A DNA stretch of 64,000 nt, taken from the NCBI GenBank assembly GCA_045537695.1, contig JAZSQB010000016.1:14897-78896 (forward strand). Reading direction: 5' to 3'. Position numbers and translations under genes: made by a program. Below, piece by piece: positions 1 to 8,337 of the stretch. This DNA comes from RGIG2041 sp045537695 (lineage in GTDB: Bacteria; Bacillota; Clostridia; UBA1381; UMGS1253). The first letter of the stretch is position 1. The number at the start of each line of letters is the position of its first letter. The notes beneath the pieces are model-generated. The model saw only the letters and a program-made list of their open reading frames with translations. It did not search any database and was not told where the DNA came from.

Positions 1-511
1 AGAATGGCTGTAAAACTGTTGCCCATTCAATAAAATCACCCACTGCCCCAGCTGCTTTGCCAATCGGCGCTGCAATCAGCATTGCAAGCAGTATACCAGA
101 GCAAATCGTCACAATCGGCGTCACCAAAATATCCAGTTTTGTTTCCTTGCTGACCATTTTACCAAGCTCAGCCGCCACAATGACAATTACCAAAACCGCA
201 AGTGCACCGCCCGCGCCGCCAAGCGCATTGGATGCATAACCAACCGCCGTTAAGGAAAACAAAACAAGTGGCGGACACTTTAAAGCATAGCCAATCGCAA
301 TCGCCATCGCACTGCCCTGCACGCTTTTTGCATATGTACCGATTTCATCCAACACGGTAATCCCGAATTGTTGACCAACTGTGGACAATATCGTACCGAT
401 TAAGAGCGAAGCAAACAAGCCCTGTGCCATTGCACTCAGCGCATCAATAAAATATCGCTTCGCAGAAAACTCAATATCTTTTCTTTTTAAAAATGCTTTA
501 AATTTATTCAT
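1..511 (-). CDS. PTS transporter subunit IIC (PTS_EIIC_2 type), partial
   Basis: An ATG at 511 follows a GGGAGGGAG ribosome site, and the frame stays open to the window edge, giving 170 residues of the N-terminal part. The protein opens with a short basic stretch (MNKFKAFLKRKD) and then several hydrophobic glycine/alanine-rich helices, including GSAMAIAIGYALKCPP. From memory this pattern fits the stand-alone EIIC family PF13303, integral membrane permeases of unknown or varied substrate. No IIA or IIB gene is visible, but the sequence stops here. It is divergent from a 3H-domain repressor across a short region with two strong promoters and a palindrome, so control by that repressor is likely. 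The substrate is not deducible. Confidence 0.7.
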   Translation of the reverse strand, partial: MNKFKAFLKRKDIEFSAKRYFIDALSAMAQGLFASLLIGTILSTVGQQFGITVLDEIGTYAKSVQGSAMAIAIGYALKCPPLVLFSLTAVGYASNALGGAGGALAVLVIVIVAAELGKMVSKETKLDILVTPIVTICSGILLAMLIAAPIGKAAGAVGDFIEWATVLQPF

Positions 512-534
512 CTTTCTCCCTCCCACAATGCACT

Positions 535-563
535 ATTATACGCACTTTTTCTGCACTTGTCAA
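535..563 (-). promoter_or_regulatory. Sigma-A promoter of the PTS IIC gene
   Basis: On the minus strand TTGACA (563-558) and TATAAT (540-535) are separated by 17 bp, a perfect consensus, about 24 bp ahead of the start codon at 511. Confidence 0.8.
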
Positions 564-582
564 CAAAAAGTTTACACAAAAC

Positions 583-605
583 TTTACATATATAAAATAT
601 GTAAA
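583..605. promoter_or_regulatory. Palindromic putative operator between niaR and the PTS gene
   Basis: TTTACATAT, 5-nt spacer, ATATGTAAA forms a perfect 9-bp inverted repeat between the two divergent promoters. A related half-site (GTTTACAC) lies at 570-577. The position just upstream of the niaR -35 box and just upstream of the opposing promoter suits an operator for the adjacent repressor. That the repressor is NiaR is inference. Confidence 0.5.
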
Positions 606-608
606 CTA

Positions 609-637
609 TTGAAAAAGTACATACAAAATGCTATACT
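609..637 (+). promoter_or_regulatory. Sigma-A promoter of niaR
   Basis: TTGAAA (609-614) and TATACT (632-637) with 17-bp spacing lie 26 bp ahead of the ATG at 664, which has GGAGG at 654-658. Confidence 0.7.
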
Positions 638-663
638 GATAAAAAAGAAATGCGGAGGACATT

Positions 664-1215
664 ATGAAAGTAGAAAACAGGCGTCAAAAAATTCTAAATT
701 TTCTCGCTACAGCCAACGGCGTTACAAGCGCCTCCCTTTTGGCGCAAATCTTCGGTGTCAGCCGACAAATTATTGTAAAAGATATCGCGCAATTACGCGC
801 TCAAGGCTATACCATCGCCTCGTTGGCACGCGGCTATGTACTTTCAGAGCGCCCGCTATGTACGCGTGTATTTAAAGTGTTGCACACCGATGAAGATGTG
901 GAAAAAGAACTACATTTAATTGTAGATTTAGGCGGTGAGATACAGGATGTATTCATATGCCACAAATTTTATAATCAGCTACGCGCACCAATGCACATCA
1001 AGACACGTCGCGATGTGGCTCACTTTTTGAAAAATATAGCGGAGGGCAACTCCAGCCTTCTCAAGAACGTAACCGCGGGCTATCACTATCATACCATCGT
1101 TGCCGACAACGAAACTGCACTCGACGAAATAGAAAGTGCATTGCATGCTGCTGGTTTTTTAGCCCCTCTGCAAGAATTTGAGCCTATAGAGATATTGAAC
1201 AAAAAAGAACGGTAG
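664..1215 (+). CDS. niaR: NiaR-type transcriptional repressor (HTH + 3H domain)
   Basis: This 183-residue protein has an N-terminal winged helix (about 5-60, HTH_11-like: QKILNFLATANGVTSASLLA) followed by a 3H domain. The candidate metal ligands H74, E82, H141 and H143 reproduce the spacing of the H/E/HxH set known in Thermotoga NiaR. NiaR proteins sense nicotinic acid and repress NAD-synthesis or niacin-uptake genes in Bacillota. The partner here is not a known niacin transporter but a divergent PTS IIC gene, so the regulated solute is open. The start is fixed by GGAGG 5 bp upstream of ATG. The stop codon lies inside the terminator stem that follows. Confidence 0.85.
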   Translation: MKVENRRQKILNFLATANGVTSASLLAQIFGVSRQIIVKDIAQLRAQGYTIASLARGYVLSERPLCTRVFKVLHTDEDVEKELHLIVDLGGEIQDVFICHKFYNQLRAPMHIKTRRDVAHFLKNIAEGNSSLLKNVTAGYHYHTIVADNETALDEIESALHAAGFLAPLQEFEPIEILNKKER

Positions 1216-1240
1216 TTAATTTCAACTACCGTTCTTTCTT
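1205..1240. terminator. Bidirectional terminator between niaR and the SCP2-like gene
   Basis: A 13-bp perfect stem (1205-1217 with 1224-1236, 6-nt loop) has an A-run on the left and a T-rich run on the right. It serves two convergent genes and contains the niaR stop codon. Confidence 0.85.
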
Positions 1241-1242
1241 AG

Positions 1243-1680
1243 CTATTTTTTCTTTGTTGTCTTTTTGGCAGGTTTCTTTTCTTCTGCCTTTTTCTCCGTT
1301 GTAACCTTTGCTGTATCTTTCTTTTCAGCTTTTTTCTCCGCTTTCTTTGCCACAGGCTTCTTTAAAATTGCCTGCACCGCTGCAACATCCGCCGGATTGC
1401 CATAAACGGTTACCTTGCCTTCATTGATTGCCTTTTCCAAGCCAATTCTGGATGAAAACACTTTCTTGATTTCCGTCGAAAGACCGATAATTTCCGATGT
1501 CCGGTCTATATAGTCATACGGCTCCACGGAAAAAACACCATCTATATTGGCAATATAAAAAATGCCGCCACAATCTTCATCCGTCATATTTACCTGCATT
1601 GCAAATTGTCCGGAAAGCTCTTTCAAATTCGCATCTGCAAACTTATCTTTAAACTCTTGAAACTTCTTTTCAAAAATCAT
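1243..1680 (-). CDS. SCP2-like fold protein with Lys/Ala-rich tail
   Basis: This 145-residue protein starts at ATG 1680 behind GGAGGC. Residues about 1-105 resemble the sterol-carrier-protein-2-like fold seen in short clostridial proteins (DEDCGGIFYIANIDGVFSVE, then a predicted helix and GKVTVYGN). The last 40 residues are a low-complexity KKAEKK/AKKTTKKK tail like those of histone-H1-like proteins, suggesting binding to nucleic acid or another polyanion. No signal peptide is visible, so it should be cytoplasmic. The ligand and role are unknown. The fold assignment is by pattern only. Confidence 0.55.
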   Translation of the reverse strand: MIFEKKFQEFKDKFADANLKELSGQFAMQVNMTDEDCGGIFYIANIDGVFSVEPYDYIDRTSEIIGLSTEIKKVFSSRIGLEKAINEGKVTVYGNPADVAAVQAILKKPVAKKAEKKAEKKDTAKVTTEKKAEEKKPAKKTTKKK

Positions 1681-1728
1681 TTCATTCGCCTCCTTATACT
1701 ATTATTATATATTTTCTTCTGCAATCTG

Positions 1729-2199
1729 TCAATCTGCTTTCAGATGCCTTTTTCCGGCAAATTTTTTCCGCAAACACCAAACAAATCCAATACCCGTCAT
1801 AGAACTCAGCGTATCTAAAACCACATCTGTCCAAAGCGGTCCGCGTCCCGGAACAAATGCCTGATGCACTTCATCGCTAACGGCATAGAAAAAGCAAAAA
1901 AGAATTGCCCAAAGCGCCGGTTTTCGCCTCACACTGCTTCGCATAGAGCAAGCAGTGGAAAGACCCAGGCAAGCATATAAAAATGCGTGAGCGCACTTGC
2001 GTACAAATTTGTGCAGCAGCGCAGATTCCGCATAGCGATGCAAGCCAAGGCACCGCAATACAGACGAAAACCATCCACGCACATTCATACTCAAATCGGA
2101 AGATGCCGCTTTGCTCTGCGCCGAAAGGAAAAATATAACCAACATAATGCCCACCGTAAGACCCCAGAGCAAAAGCCTTTTTTTCTCAAGCCTTCTCAT
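1729..2199 (-). CDS. VanZ-like membrane protein
   Basis: This 156-residue membrane protein has about four hydrophobic segments. The VanZ-family signature lies near 105-130 (SDEVHQAFVPGRGPLWTDVV, an acidic-histidine motif followed by D-V-x-x-D). VanZ-like proteins are common in Bacillota; one gives low-level teicoplanin resistance in Tn1546, but most have no known role. The ATG overlaps the TGA of the upstream SLH lipoprotein gene by 4 nt (ATGA), so the two are translationally coupled. Confidence 0.75.
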   Translation of the reverse strand: MRRLEKKRLLLWGLTVGIMLVIFFLSAQSKAASSDLSMNVRGWFSSVLRCLGLHRYAESALLHKFVRKCAHAFLYACLGLSTACSMRSSVRRKPALWAILFCFFYAVSDEVHQAFVPGRGPLWTDVVLDTLSSMTGIGFVWCLRKKFAGKRHLKAD

Positions 2200-3791
2200 C
2201 GTACATATAGCGAAAGCATACCGTAAATCAGCTTTGCTGCCTCCTGGCGTGTTGCGTGGTTGTTCGGATGGAAATTGCCCAAATTGTCACCCTGAATAAT
2301 GCGCAAAGACACAAGCGCACGCACTGCCGACTGCGCATATTCTGCAATTGTTTGCGCATCATTAAACAAAATCTCCTGCGCATCGCCTTGCTGCGGCAAG
2401 TGCATCTTGACAAGCATTTCATACAAAATTTTGCACATATCCTGGCGTGTAATCGGCTCGCCTACGCCAAAGCGTACAGCACTTACGCCATTCACAATAC
2501 CGTGCTGCTTTGCAGTGGCAACATACGGTGCATACCACGCATCTGCCGCTACATCGGCAAACCCGGATTGCAGCGTTTTGTCCGTTAAACCAAACAGCTC
2601 TACAACCAACTTGACAAATTCTTCGCGTGTAATCTTCGCTTCCGGATCAAAAATACCCTCTGCCTTACCAGAAATAATGCCGCGATGATACAAAGACTCA
2701 ATATACTGCTTTCCCCAACCGTTTGCATCTGTAAAATACGCCGGCACCGCATGTAGATTATATGTTCCCATCTGCTCCAGACGGCAATACAAATAACCGT
2801 CTGCATAGGTTGTATACTTCACCGGTATGCCTTCGGCATACAGCATAGCATTTTCCGCATGAACCGGAATCGCAATTTTTATTTGTCCGCCTGGTGCTTT
2901 ATCCGGTGCCAAAACGCCGTTTTTATAATATGCAACCTCTATAATGTCGCCGGAAGCTGCATCTGTCTGCAGCACGGTAAAAGCATAGCCATTCCGTAAA
3001 TCAGTTGCTTCTTCTTTTTCTGCACCAGGGCCACTTGCAGTTCCCGAACCAGTTTCTACACCCGACATACCATTGGTTGCATAAAGCCCAATCTCCTTCA
3101 ATGCACGTTTTAGCGACTGTTTTTCCGCAGATGTAAATTTTTCATTTAAGTCCTTTGCCAGCTTTTCCGGTAGCATTTCTTCCGGCGCATCCGGAAACGC
3201 CTGTATCATACCGGAAAGCAGCGGGCTGATTTTCCCCTGTTTAAAATCAGTGGCATTCGCATCCGTCAAAAGCGCCCCACCGTTGAGCGCCGGTAAAATA
3301 CCCACAAAACGCGCCAAAACCGGCACCGTGATTTTATCTTCGCAGCAAAGTTGTTCTAATCCGGGATATGTCTCAAACGCATCCTGCAAAAGCAAGGACA
3401 AGGTTCGTTCCGTTTCTGCAGTCAACGCCATACCTTCTCGCTTCTGAAATCCCTCTAAATACTGACTGCGCAATTTTTCCGGTACTTTACGCATTTGGGC
3501 AACCAAGGTCAGTGCCGTTTCCTGGTCGATCATCCGAAATACCGGATGTAGCAACGTATTATAAAATGAATTTGAGTGCGGATCATAATTTAAAATTAAA
3601 TCCCTTGCCAAATCCAAACCACTGTCTGTCAAAAGCAGTGGTAACGCAATGGAAACTAAATTCTCACGATCCGCTGCTGTGTAGGTAAGTAGACTATCTA
3701 TGGCCGACTGCGCTTTTTTTTCAAAAGCACAACCGCCAACTATACCGAAAGCAAGCACAAAACACAACAAAATACAAATACTTTTCTTCAC
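2196..3791 (-). CDS. SLH-domain lipoprotein
   Basis: This 531-residue protein uses a GTG start at 3791 with GGGGA upstream. A lipoprotein signal ends in GGC (lipobox Cys near residue 21), which predicts membrane anchoring. The middle (about 30-340) is helical and unrecognised. Three SLH repeats fill the C-terminus (about 350-530), each with the pattern F.D...W...YI..L...GI..G..... and TR.E..K. SLH domains bind pyruvylated secondary cell-wall polymer, so a protein with both a lipid anchor and SLH repeats would bridge membrane and wall. It ends by overlapping the VanZ-like gene. A second SLH gene lies upstream. Confidence 0.8.
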   Translation of the reverse strand: MKKSICILLCFVLAFGIVGGCAFEKKAQSAIDSLLTYTAADRENLVSIALPLLLTDSGLDLARDLILNYDPHSNSFYNTLLHPVFRMIDQETALTLVAQMRKVPEKLRSQYLEGFQKREGMALTAETERTLSLLLQDAFETYPGLEQLCCEDKITVPVLARFVGILPALNGGALLTDANATDFKQGKISPLLSGMIQAFPDAPEEMLPEKLAKDLNEKFTSAEKQSLKRALKEIGLYATNGMSGVETGSGTASGPGAEKEEATDLRNGYAFTVLQTDAASGDIIEVAYYKNGVLAPDKAPGGQIKIAIPVHAENAMLYAEGIPVKYTTYADGYLYCRLEQMGTYNLHAVPAYFTDANGWGKQYIESLYHRGIISGKAEGIFDPEAKITREEFVKLVVELFGLTDKTLQSGFADVAADAWYAPYVATAKQHGIVNGVSAVRFGVGEPITRQDMCKILYEMLVKMHLPQQGDAQEILFNDAQTIAEYAQSAVRALVSLRIIQGDNLGNFHPNNHATRQEAAKLIYGMLSLYVR

Positions 3792-3822
3792 GCGCTTTTC
3801 CCCTTTCTATTACTCCTGTTGA

Positions 3823-3857
3823 AAAATAGGTTTTGAGCTATGCCCAAAACCTATTTT
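3823..3857 (-). terminator. Intrinsic terminator after the SLH gene at 3876
   Basis: A 13-bp stem (3823-3835 with 3845-3857; AAAATAGGTTTTG pairing with its complement) lies between the two SLH genes. Read on the minus strand it ends in a T-run, so the two genes are probably separate transcripts. Confidence 0.75.
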
Positions 3858-3875
3858 ATTAACAAATATGTTAAA

Positions 3876-5429
3876 TCATTTCAAAATGCCCAATCTGTAA
3901 AGCGTGTTATACAGCATAACCGCAGCTTCCGCTCTGGTAACATCATTTTGCGGACGGAAAGTTTCATCCGGATAGCCGTTGATAATGCCATAATTTACAA
4001 GATTTTCAACATCTGCGATAAACCAATCAGCAATCGTATGATGGTCGTCAAAAGCTGCATCCTTCTTTAAGCCGGCAGTGCCCATAATTCTGGAGAACAG
4101 TGCAGAAATTTCCTCACGTGTCAAAATCTGCTGCGGAGCAAAATGGCCTTCGCCATAACCTTTGTAGACGCCCATCTCTGCAAGCTTATACACTGCATCT
4201 ACTGCGTACGGCTGGATTGTATTATGGTCGCTAAACACTGCAGGGTTTTCTGCTTTCTGACCCTCTACGCCAAGCACTCTTGCCAAAATAACTGCCATTT
4301 CCTCACGAGTTACGCCAAAATCCGGCTCGTAATTTGTTGCACTGTGTCCGCGCAGGAAACCTGCTGTTGCAAGAACATCTACATAGTCCTTTGCCCAGTG
4401 GTCTGTCACATCGTCAAAAGTGGTTTTCTGCGCAGGAATTGCGGTTGTCGTGCCATTCACAGTTACGAAACCTGTCTTGCTCGGTGCCGGAATGTCCGGA
4501 TACTTATTCGGTGTCGGCGGCGGGAACGTACCTGTGCCCGCGCCTGCGCCAGTTCCGGCACCTGTGCCTGTACCAGTACCTGTACCGGTGCCTGTACCGC
4601 CTTCGTCCGGATCCGGAACGACAATTGTACCCTGCTGCTTAAGCTTAAACGAATTGATTGATTTTAACGTTTCAGCAAAATCGCGCTTATCAATGTTGTC
4701 ATCCGCATTGATAATCTCACAGAAGCGTGCCATAACGTCTTCTGCCGAAGTTACTGTTGTGCCATTGATTTCCTCAAAATCTTCAGACTCAACTATCCAT
4801 TCTTGAAGGTTGTTCTTGAAGGTTGTATTTGTAAAACCATAGAACTTATAGTCATAATTCGGGTCTGCTGGATCTGCAGTAAATACAACCAAATCGCGAA
4901 GGTTATACAACATCTGATAGAATACTGCATCTGTTAAACCATCGGTCACATAAACAGAACCTTCTCCACCAAACAGATAGCTGCAAAGAGCTGCATTGCC
5001 GGCTGCATAAACTGCTCCCGCATCATAACCTGCAAAGCCCACACGATCATGCCAATTTTCAACGGCAGTTCTTCTTATATCCGTCGGAACACATTTCAGC
5101 ATAGTAAGATAAAACTTAAGTGCCTGCTTCTCCGTATCAGAAACACCGTAAGCATCGATGAAGTCACGGATAAGCTCGCTGACTCCACTTTGGTTATCCA
5201 CCAAACCAATTAAGGTATCCATACCGGCATCCGTAGAAACATACACCTCGATGAAATCATAAATAATTTTTCTCTGCTCCTGTGTTTTGCTGTCCATAAA
5301 GACTTTTACACTGTCCAAAGTGTCTTTGAAACCTGCGTCGGATACAGTCACATTTGCACTTACACCCATGCAACAGCAACTCAGCAACATCAAAAGGCTT
5401 AACATAACGGCAATTATTTTTTTCGTCAT
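3876..5429 (-). CDS. Secreted SLH-domain protein with Gly-Thr linker
   Basis: This 517-residue protein starts at ATG 5429, because AAAGGAGATGGG sits just upstream and a clean signal peptide follows (MTKKIIAVMLSLLMLLS, cleavage likely after VSA). An open frame extends further upstream but is not plausible coding. Residues about 25-260 form a helical domain of unknown type. A (GT)n/(GA)n linker and a proline patch follow (about 270-310), encoded by 6-bp repeats at about 4530-4600. Three SLH repeats lie at about 340-515. It is likely an S-layer or wall-anchored surface protein. Expression should be independent of the lipoprotein gene, because a terminator separates them. Confidence 0.8.
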   Translation of the reverse strand: MTKKIIAVMLSLLMLLSCCCMGVSANVTVSDAGFKDTLDSVKVFMDSKTQEQRKIIYDFIEVYVSTDAGMDTLIGLVDNQSGVSELIRDFIDAYGVSDTEKQALKFYLTMLKCVPTDIRRTAVENWHDRVGFAGYDAGAVYAAGNAALCSYLFGGEGSVYVTDGLTDAVFYQMLYNLRDLVVFTADPADPNYDYKFYGFTNTTFKNNLQEWIVESEDFEEINGTTVTSAEDVMARFCEIINADDNIDKRDFAETLKSINSFKLKQQGTIVVPDPDEGGTGTGTGTGTGTGAGTGAGAGTGTFPPPTPNKYPDIPAPSKTGFVTVNGTTTAIPAQKTTFDDVTDHWAKDYVDVLATAGFLRGHSATNYEPDFGVTREEMAVILARVLGVEGQKAENPAVFSDHNTIQPYAVDAVYKLAEMGVYKGYGEGHFAPQQILTREEISALFSRIMGTAGLKKDAAFDDHHTIADWFIADVENLVNYGIINGYPDETFRPQNDVTRAEAAVMLYNTLYRLGILK

Positions 5430-5469
5430 ATTCCCATCTCCTTTAAATATATATGTTTTTAATAATATT

Positions 5470-7398
5470 TTACGCATAAACCTTACTGCCCGCTTCCGGA
5501 TTTGCAACGTCTTTTTCAGATACTGTCTCCTCTTTGGTATCCTTAAGCGGCATATTTTTATACGTTGGTACCACTTCTGCCAATTTATCCTTAATTTGTT
5601 GTGCATCTCCCTGGTAAGCACTTGTTTGCAGGCTATCCAATTGTGCACACAGATTTTTCCAATCCATCGTCATCGGCTTTGCTACAAATATTTTCTCATT
5701 CACAGTAGCACGAAGCCCCTCTTCATTCATCAAAAGCTCTTCATACAACTTCTCACCCGGACGAAGGCCCGTGATAATAATCGGAATATCGCGACCGACT
5801 TCCAAGCCGGAAAGCTGTATCAAATTCACAGCCAAATCATAAATCTTTACCGGCTGCCCCATATCCAGAATAAAAATCTCTCCACCCTTCGCGTAAGATG
5901 CAGCCTCTAATATCAAACTCACTGCCTCCGGTATGGTCATAAAAAATCTTGTAACTTCTTTATGGGTCAGTGTAATCGGGCTGCGTTCAGCAATCTGTTT
6001 TTTAAACAATGGTACAACGCTACCATTTGAGCCAAGCACATTACCAAAACGCACCGCAACAAATTCTGTCTTGCTTATCGAGCTAATGGACTGAATAATC
6101 ATTTCACATACACGCTTTGTCGCACCCATGACATTGGTCGGATTAACGGCCTTATCTGTAGATACCAGCACAAAACGCTCTGTGCCGTATTTATCGGCTG
6201 CTGTAGCAACATTATACGTGCCCATCACATTATTTTTAATGGCTTCCGACGGGTCATGCTCCATCAGCGGCACATGCTTGTGCGCTGCTGCATGGAATAC
6301 GATTTGCGGACGAATCGCTTCAAAAAGCGAATCAATTCTTTCTTTATCGCGTACACTTGCAATCAACACTTCAAACGAAGCATTCGGCATTTTTCTTATC
6401 AAATCCATCTGCAAATCATACGCATTATTTTCATAAATATCTAAAATATATAATTTCTTCGGCGCAAACTTTAAAATCTGACGGCAAAGCTCGCTTCCAA
6501 TACTGCCACCGCCACCTGTCACGAGCACAACCTTATCACAAATATAATCCGTAATTTTCTGATTGTCCAATTTTATGCTGTCTCTGGGCAACAAGTCTTC
6601 AATTTGCACATCACGGATGCCCGAGGTCACTTTGCCATAATTCACGATTTCATCTAATGTCGGCAAAACACGCACCTTGCAATTCGTCCGACGGATAATA
6701 TCCAGAATTTCTGCTCTGTTTCGGTGGTCCAGCGACGGGATGGCAAGCAAAACCTCGTCTACGCCATACTTCTCACAAAGCTTAGGTATATCATTGCGCA
6801 TACCCAATACTTTAAAGCCACGAATCAGCATTTTCTGCTTATTTAAATCATCGTCAACCAAACCAACAATCGTATAATTGGTTCCGCCGGCAAGCACTTC
6901 AGAAATAATACGAGTACCGCCTCCGCCCGCGCCGACAATTAAAAGACGAATACCGCCCTGTGTATACTGTGCACTGCATGTATAACCCCTGATAATATAT
7001 TTAAGCGCAACCCTAGCTGCCACAAAAGCAATGACATTAACTAACGCAACCAAAATCTGTACGTCCCATGTGTAGAAAAACGACGAATTGGGCACAACAA
7101 GGCTTCCGGCAATCAAGGCAAGCATTGCAATACCAATGCCGTAAGCGCAAACAAAATAGTCTCGCATACCGGAAACGCGCCACAAAACACGGTAACCGCC
7201 AACCAACCTTTGTGCTCCTATATATACAATAGCTGCAATAAACACGGCTAAAAATCTGTAATCCAACCCACTAAATATACTCGTTTGCGCTGTGTGATGT
7301 ATAAACAGGAAGTCTATAAAAAGATAAGCAAAAAACACAATGGCACCGTCTATTAGACATAATGCACAACGAAGAAATTGCTTCGTATATGGCCTCAT
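5470..7398 (-). CDS. Membrane-bound nucleotide-sugar 4,6-dehydratase (CapD/PglF/WbpM family)
   Basis: This 642-residue protein has four or five N-terminal membrane helices (about 10-135), a CoA-binding-like Rossmann domain (about 148-280, GAGGGGTR) and an extended SDR dehydratase domain (about 288-590). GGGGSIGSE (295-303) binds NAD. S413-T-D415-K416 and M424-G-A-T-K428 give the Ser/Met/Lys arrangement typical of UDP-GlcNAc inverting or retaining 4,6-dehydratases that lack the usual Tyr. It would make the first intermediate of a deoxy-amino sugar for surface polysaccharide. RBS GGGAGGC and ATG 7398. It is last in a run with cpsD/cpsC-like genes. Confidence 0.85.
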   Translation of the reverse strand: MRPYTKQFLRCALCLIDGAIVFFAYLFIDFLFIHHTAQTSIFSGLDYRFLAVFIAAIVYIGAQRLVGGYRVLWRVSGMRDYFVCAYGIGIAMLALIAGSLVVPNSSFFYTWDVQILVALVNVIAFVAARVALKYIIRGYTCSAQYTQGGIRLLIVGAGGGGTRIISEVLAGGTNYTIVGLVDDDLNKQKMLIRGFKVLGMRNDIPKLCEKYGVDEVLLAIPSLDHRNRAEILDIIRRTNCKVRVLPTLDEIVNYGKVTSGIRDVQIEDLLPRDSIKLDNQKITDYICDKVVLVTGGGGSIGSELCRQILKFAPKKLYILDIYENNAYDLQMDLIRKMPNASFEVLIASVRDKERIDSLFEAIRPQIVFHAAAHKHVPLMEHDPSEAIKNNVMGTYNVATAADKYGTERFVLVSTDKAVNPTNVMGATKRVCEMIIQSISSISKTEFVAVRFGNVLGSNGSVVPLFKKQIAERSPITLTHKEVTRFFMTIPEAVSLILEAASYAKGGEIFILDMGQPVKIYDLAVNLIQLSGLEVGRDIPIIITGLRPGEKLYEELLMNEEGLRATVNEKIFVAKPMTMDWKNLCAQLDSLQTSAYQGDAQQIKDKLAEVVPTYKNMPLKDTKEETVSEKDVANPEAGSKVYA

Positions 7399-7470
7399 AG
7401 CATCTTGCCTCCCTATTTCTTTGCCAATTCACTTTAAAATAATACAGTTTAAGCCTCTGTCTTTTCCTTG

Positions 7471-8331
7471 TCATCCACCTTTTTTGTTGTCCGTTTGTTC
7501 ATTTTGTCTGTCTTGCTTTTCTTTTTTCTTTTGTCCTGCGATTGCATTGCATCCTGAGCCATATCCATATTTGTCGGCATAGCCGTAACCATAGCCGTAA
7601 CCATAGCCATAACGACCATAATGACCGCCACTGTAGCCTGCGTGTCTCGATACATGCACGTCGTTAATAATCATACCGATGATTCTTGCCTTCGCAAATT
7701 GGAGCGCACCGATAGCAGCCTCAATCATATCGTGCTTGGTATATTTTTCGCGCGCTACCAACACAACACCGTCTGTGTATTTCGATACAACCGAAACGTC
7801 CGTAACCACGGTAACTGGCGGCATATCGATAAAGACATAATCGTAACGCTCACGCAATTTTTCAATCAACTTCTTCATACTCGGAAAGCCTAAAAGTTCT
7901 GAAGGATTCGGCGGAATATTGCCGGATGGGATAAAGTCAATACCATAGTTTTTTGAAGACTGAATCACTTCATCCAGCTCCTTTAAGCCTACCAGACATT
8001 CACTTAATCCCTCTTGCGTCTCTATACCGAGACATTCTGAAATTCTCGGCTTTCTCAAATCAGCATCCACAACGACCACGCGTTGTCCTGTCATTGCAAA
8101 AGTAATCGCCACATTGGTACAGGTTATGCTTTTACCCTCTCGCGGCACTGCGCTGGTAAATAAAATAACCCTGCATTGCCCTTCCGTTTCTGCCGGCAAA
8201 GAAAATATAATATTGGTACGAAGCGTACGATACGCTTCTGAAACCGCAAAGGGCGATTGTTCAGAGACAATGCTTTCATTTCTGTTTTTATGCTGTTGTA
8301 TGTCTTTTTCTCTGTTAGAAAGCCATCGCAT
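7471..8331 (-). CDS. CpsD/CapB-type tyrosine autokinase
   Basis: This 286-residue BY-kinase catalytic subunit shows Walker A SAVPREGKS (60-68), Walker A' VVVVDADLRKP (85-95) and Walker B VFIDMPP (166-172). The tail (about 228-255) is a Tyr/Gly cluster, the autophosphorylation site that controls polysaccharide chain length in this family, followed by a Lys-rich end. The usual membrane adaptor is the next gene upstream, ending 6 bp away. The tail is encoded by a 12-bp tandem repeat, which could change the number of tyrosines. Confidence 0.88.
   Translation of the reverse strand: MRWLSNREKDIQQHKNRNESIVSEQSPFAVSEAYRTLRTNIIFSLPAETEGQCRVILFTSAVPREGKSITCTNVAITFAMTGQRVVVVDADLRKPRISECLGIETQEGLSECLVGLKELDEVIQSSKNYGIDFIPSGNIPPNPSELLGFPSMKKLIEKLRERYDYVFIDMPPVTVVTDVSVVSKYTDGVVLVAREKYTKHDMIEAAIGALQFAKARIIGMIINDVHVSRHAGYSGGHYGRYGYGYGYGYGYADKYGYGSGCNAIAGQKKKEKQDRQNEQTDNKKGG
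7578..7613. repeat. Three 12-bp tandem repeats encoding the Tyr/Gly tail of the kinase
   Basis: CATAGCCGTAAC occurs twice (7578-7601), then CATAGCCATAAC (7602-7613). On the coding strand each unit gives Gly-Tyr-Gly-Tyr. Copy-number change would keep the frame and alter the phosphotyrosine cluster. Confidence 0.75.
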
Positions 8332-8337
8332 AACCTA

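Noticed and set aside
4420..4806. Plus-strand ORF rich in Pro-Val repeats
   Set aside because: It is the antisense shadow of the Gly-Thr linker of the SLH protein and has no ribosome site.
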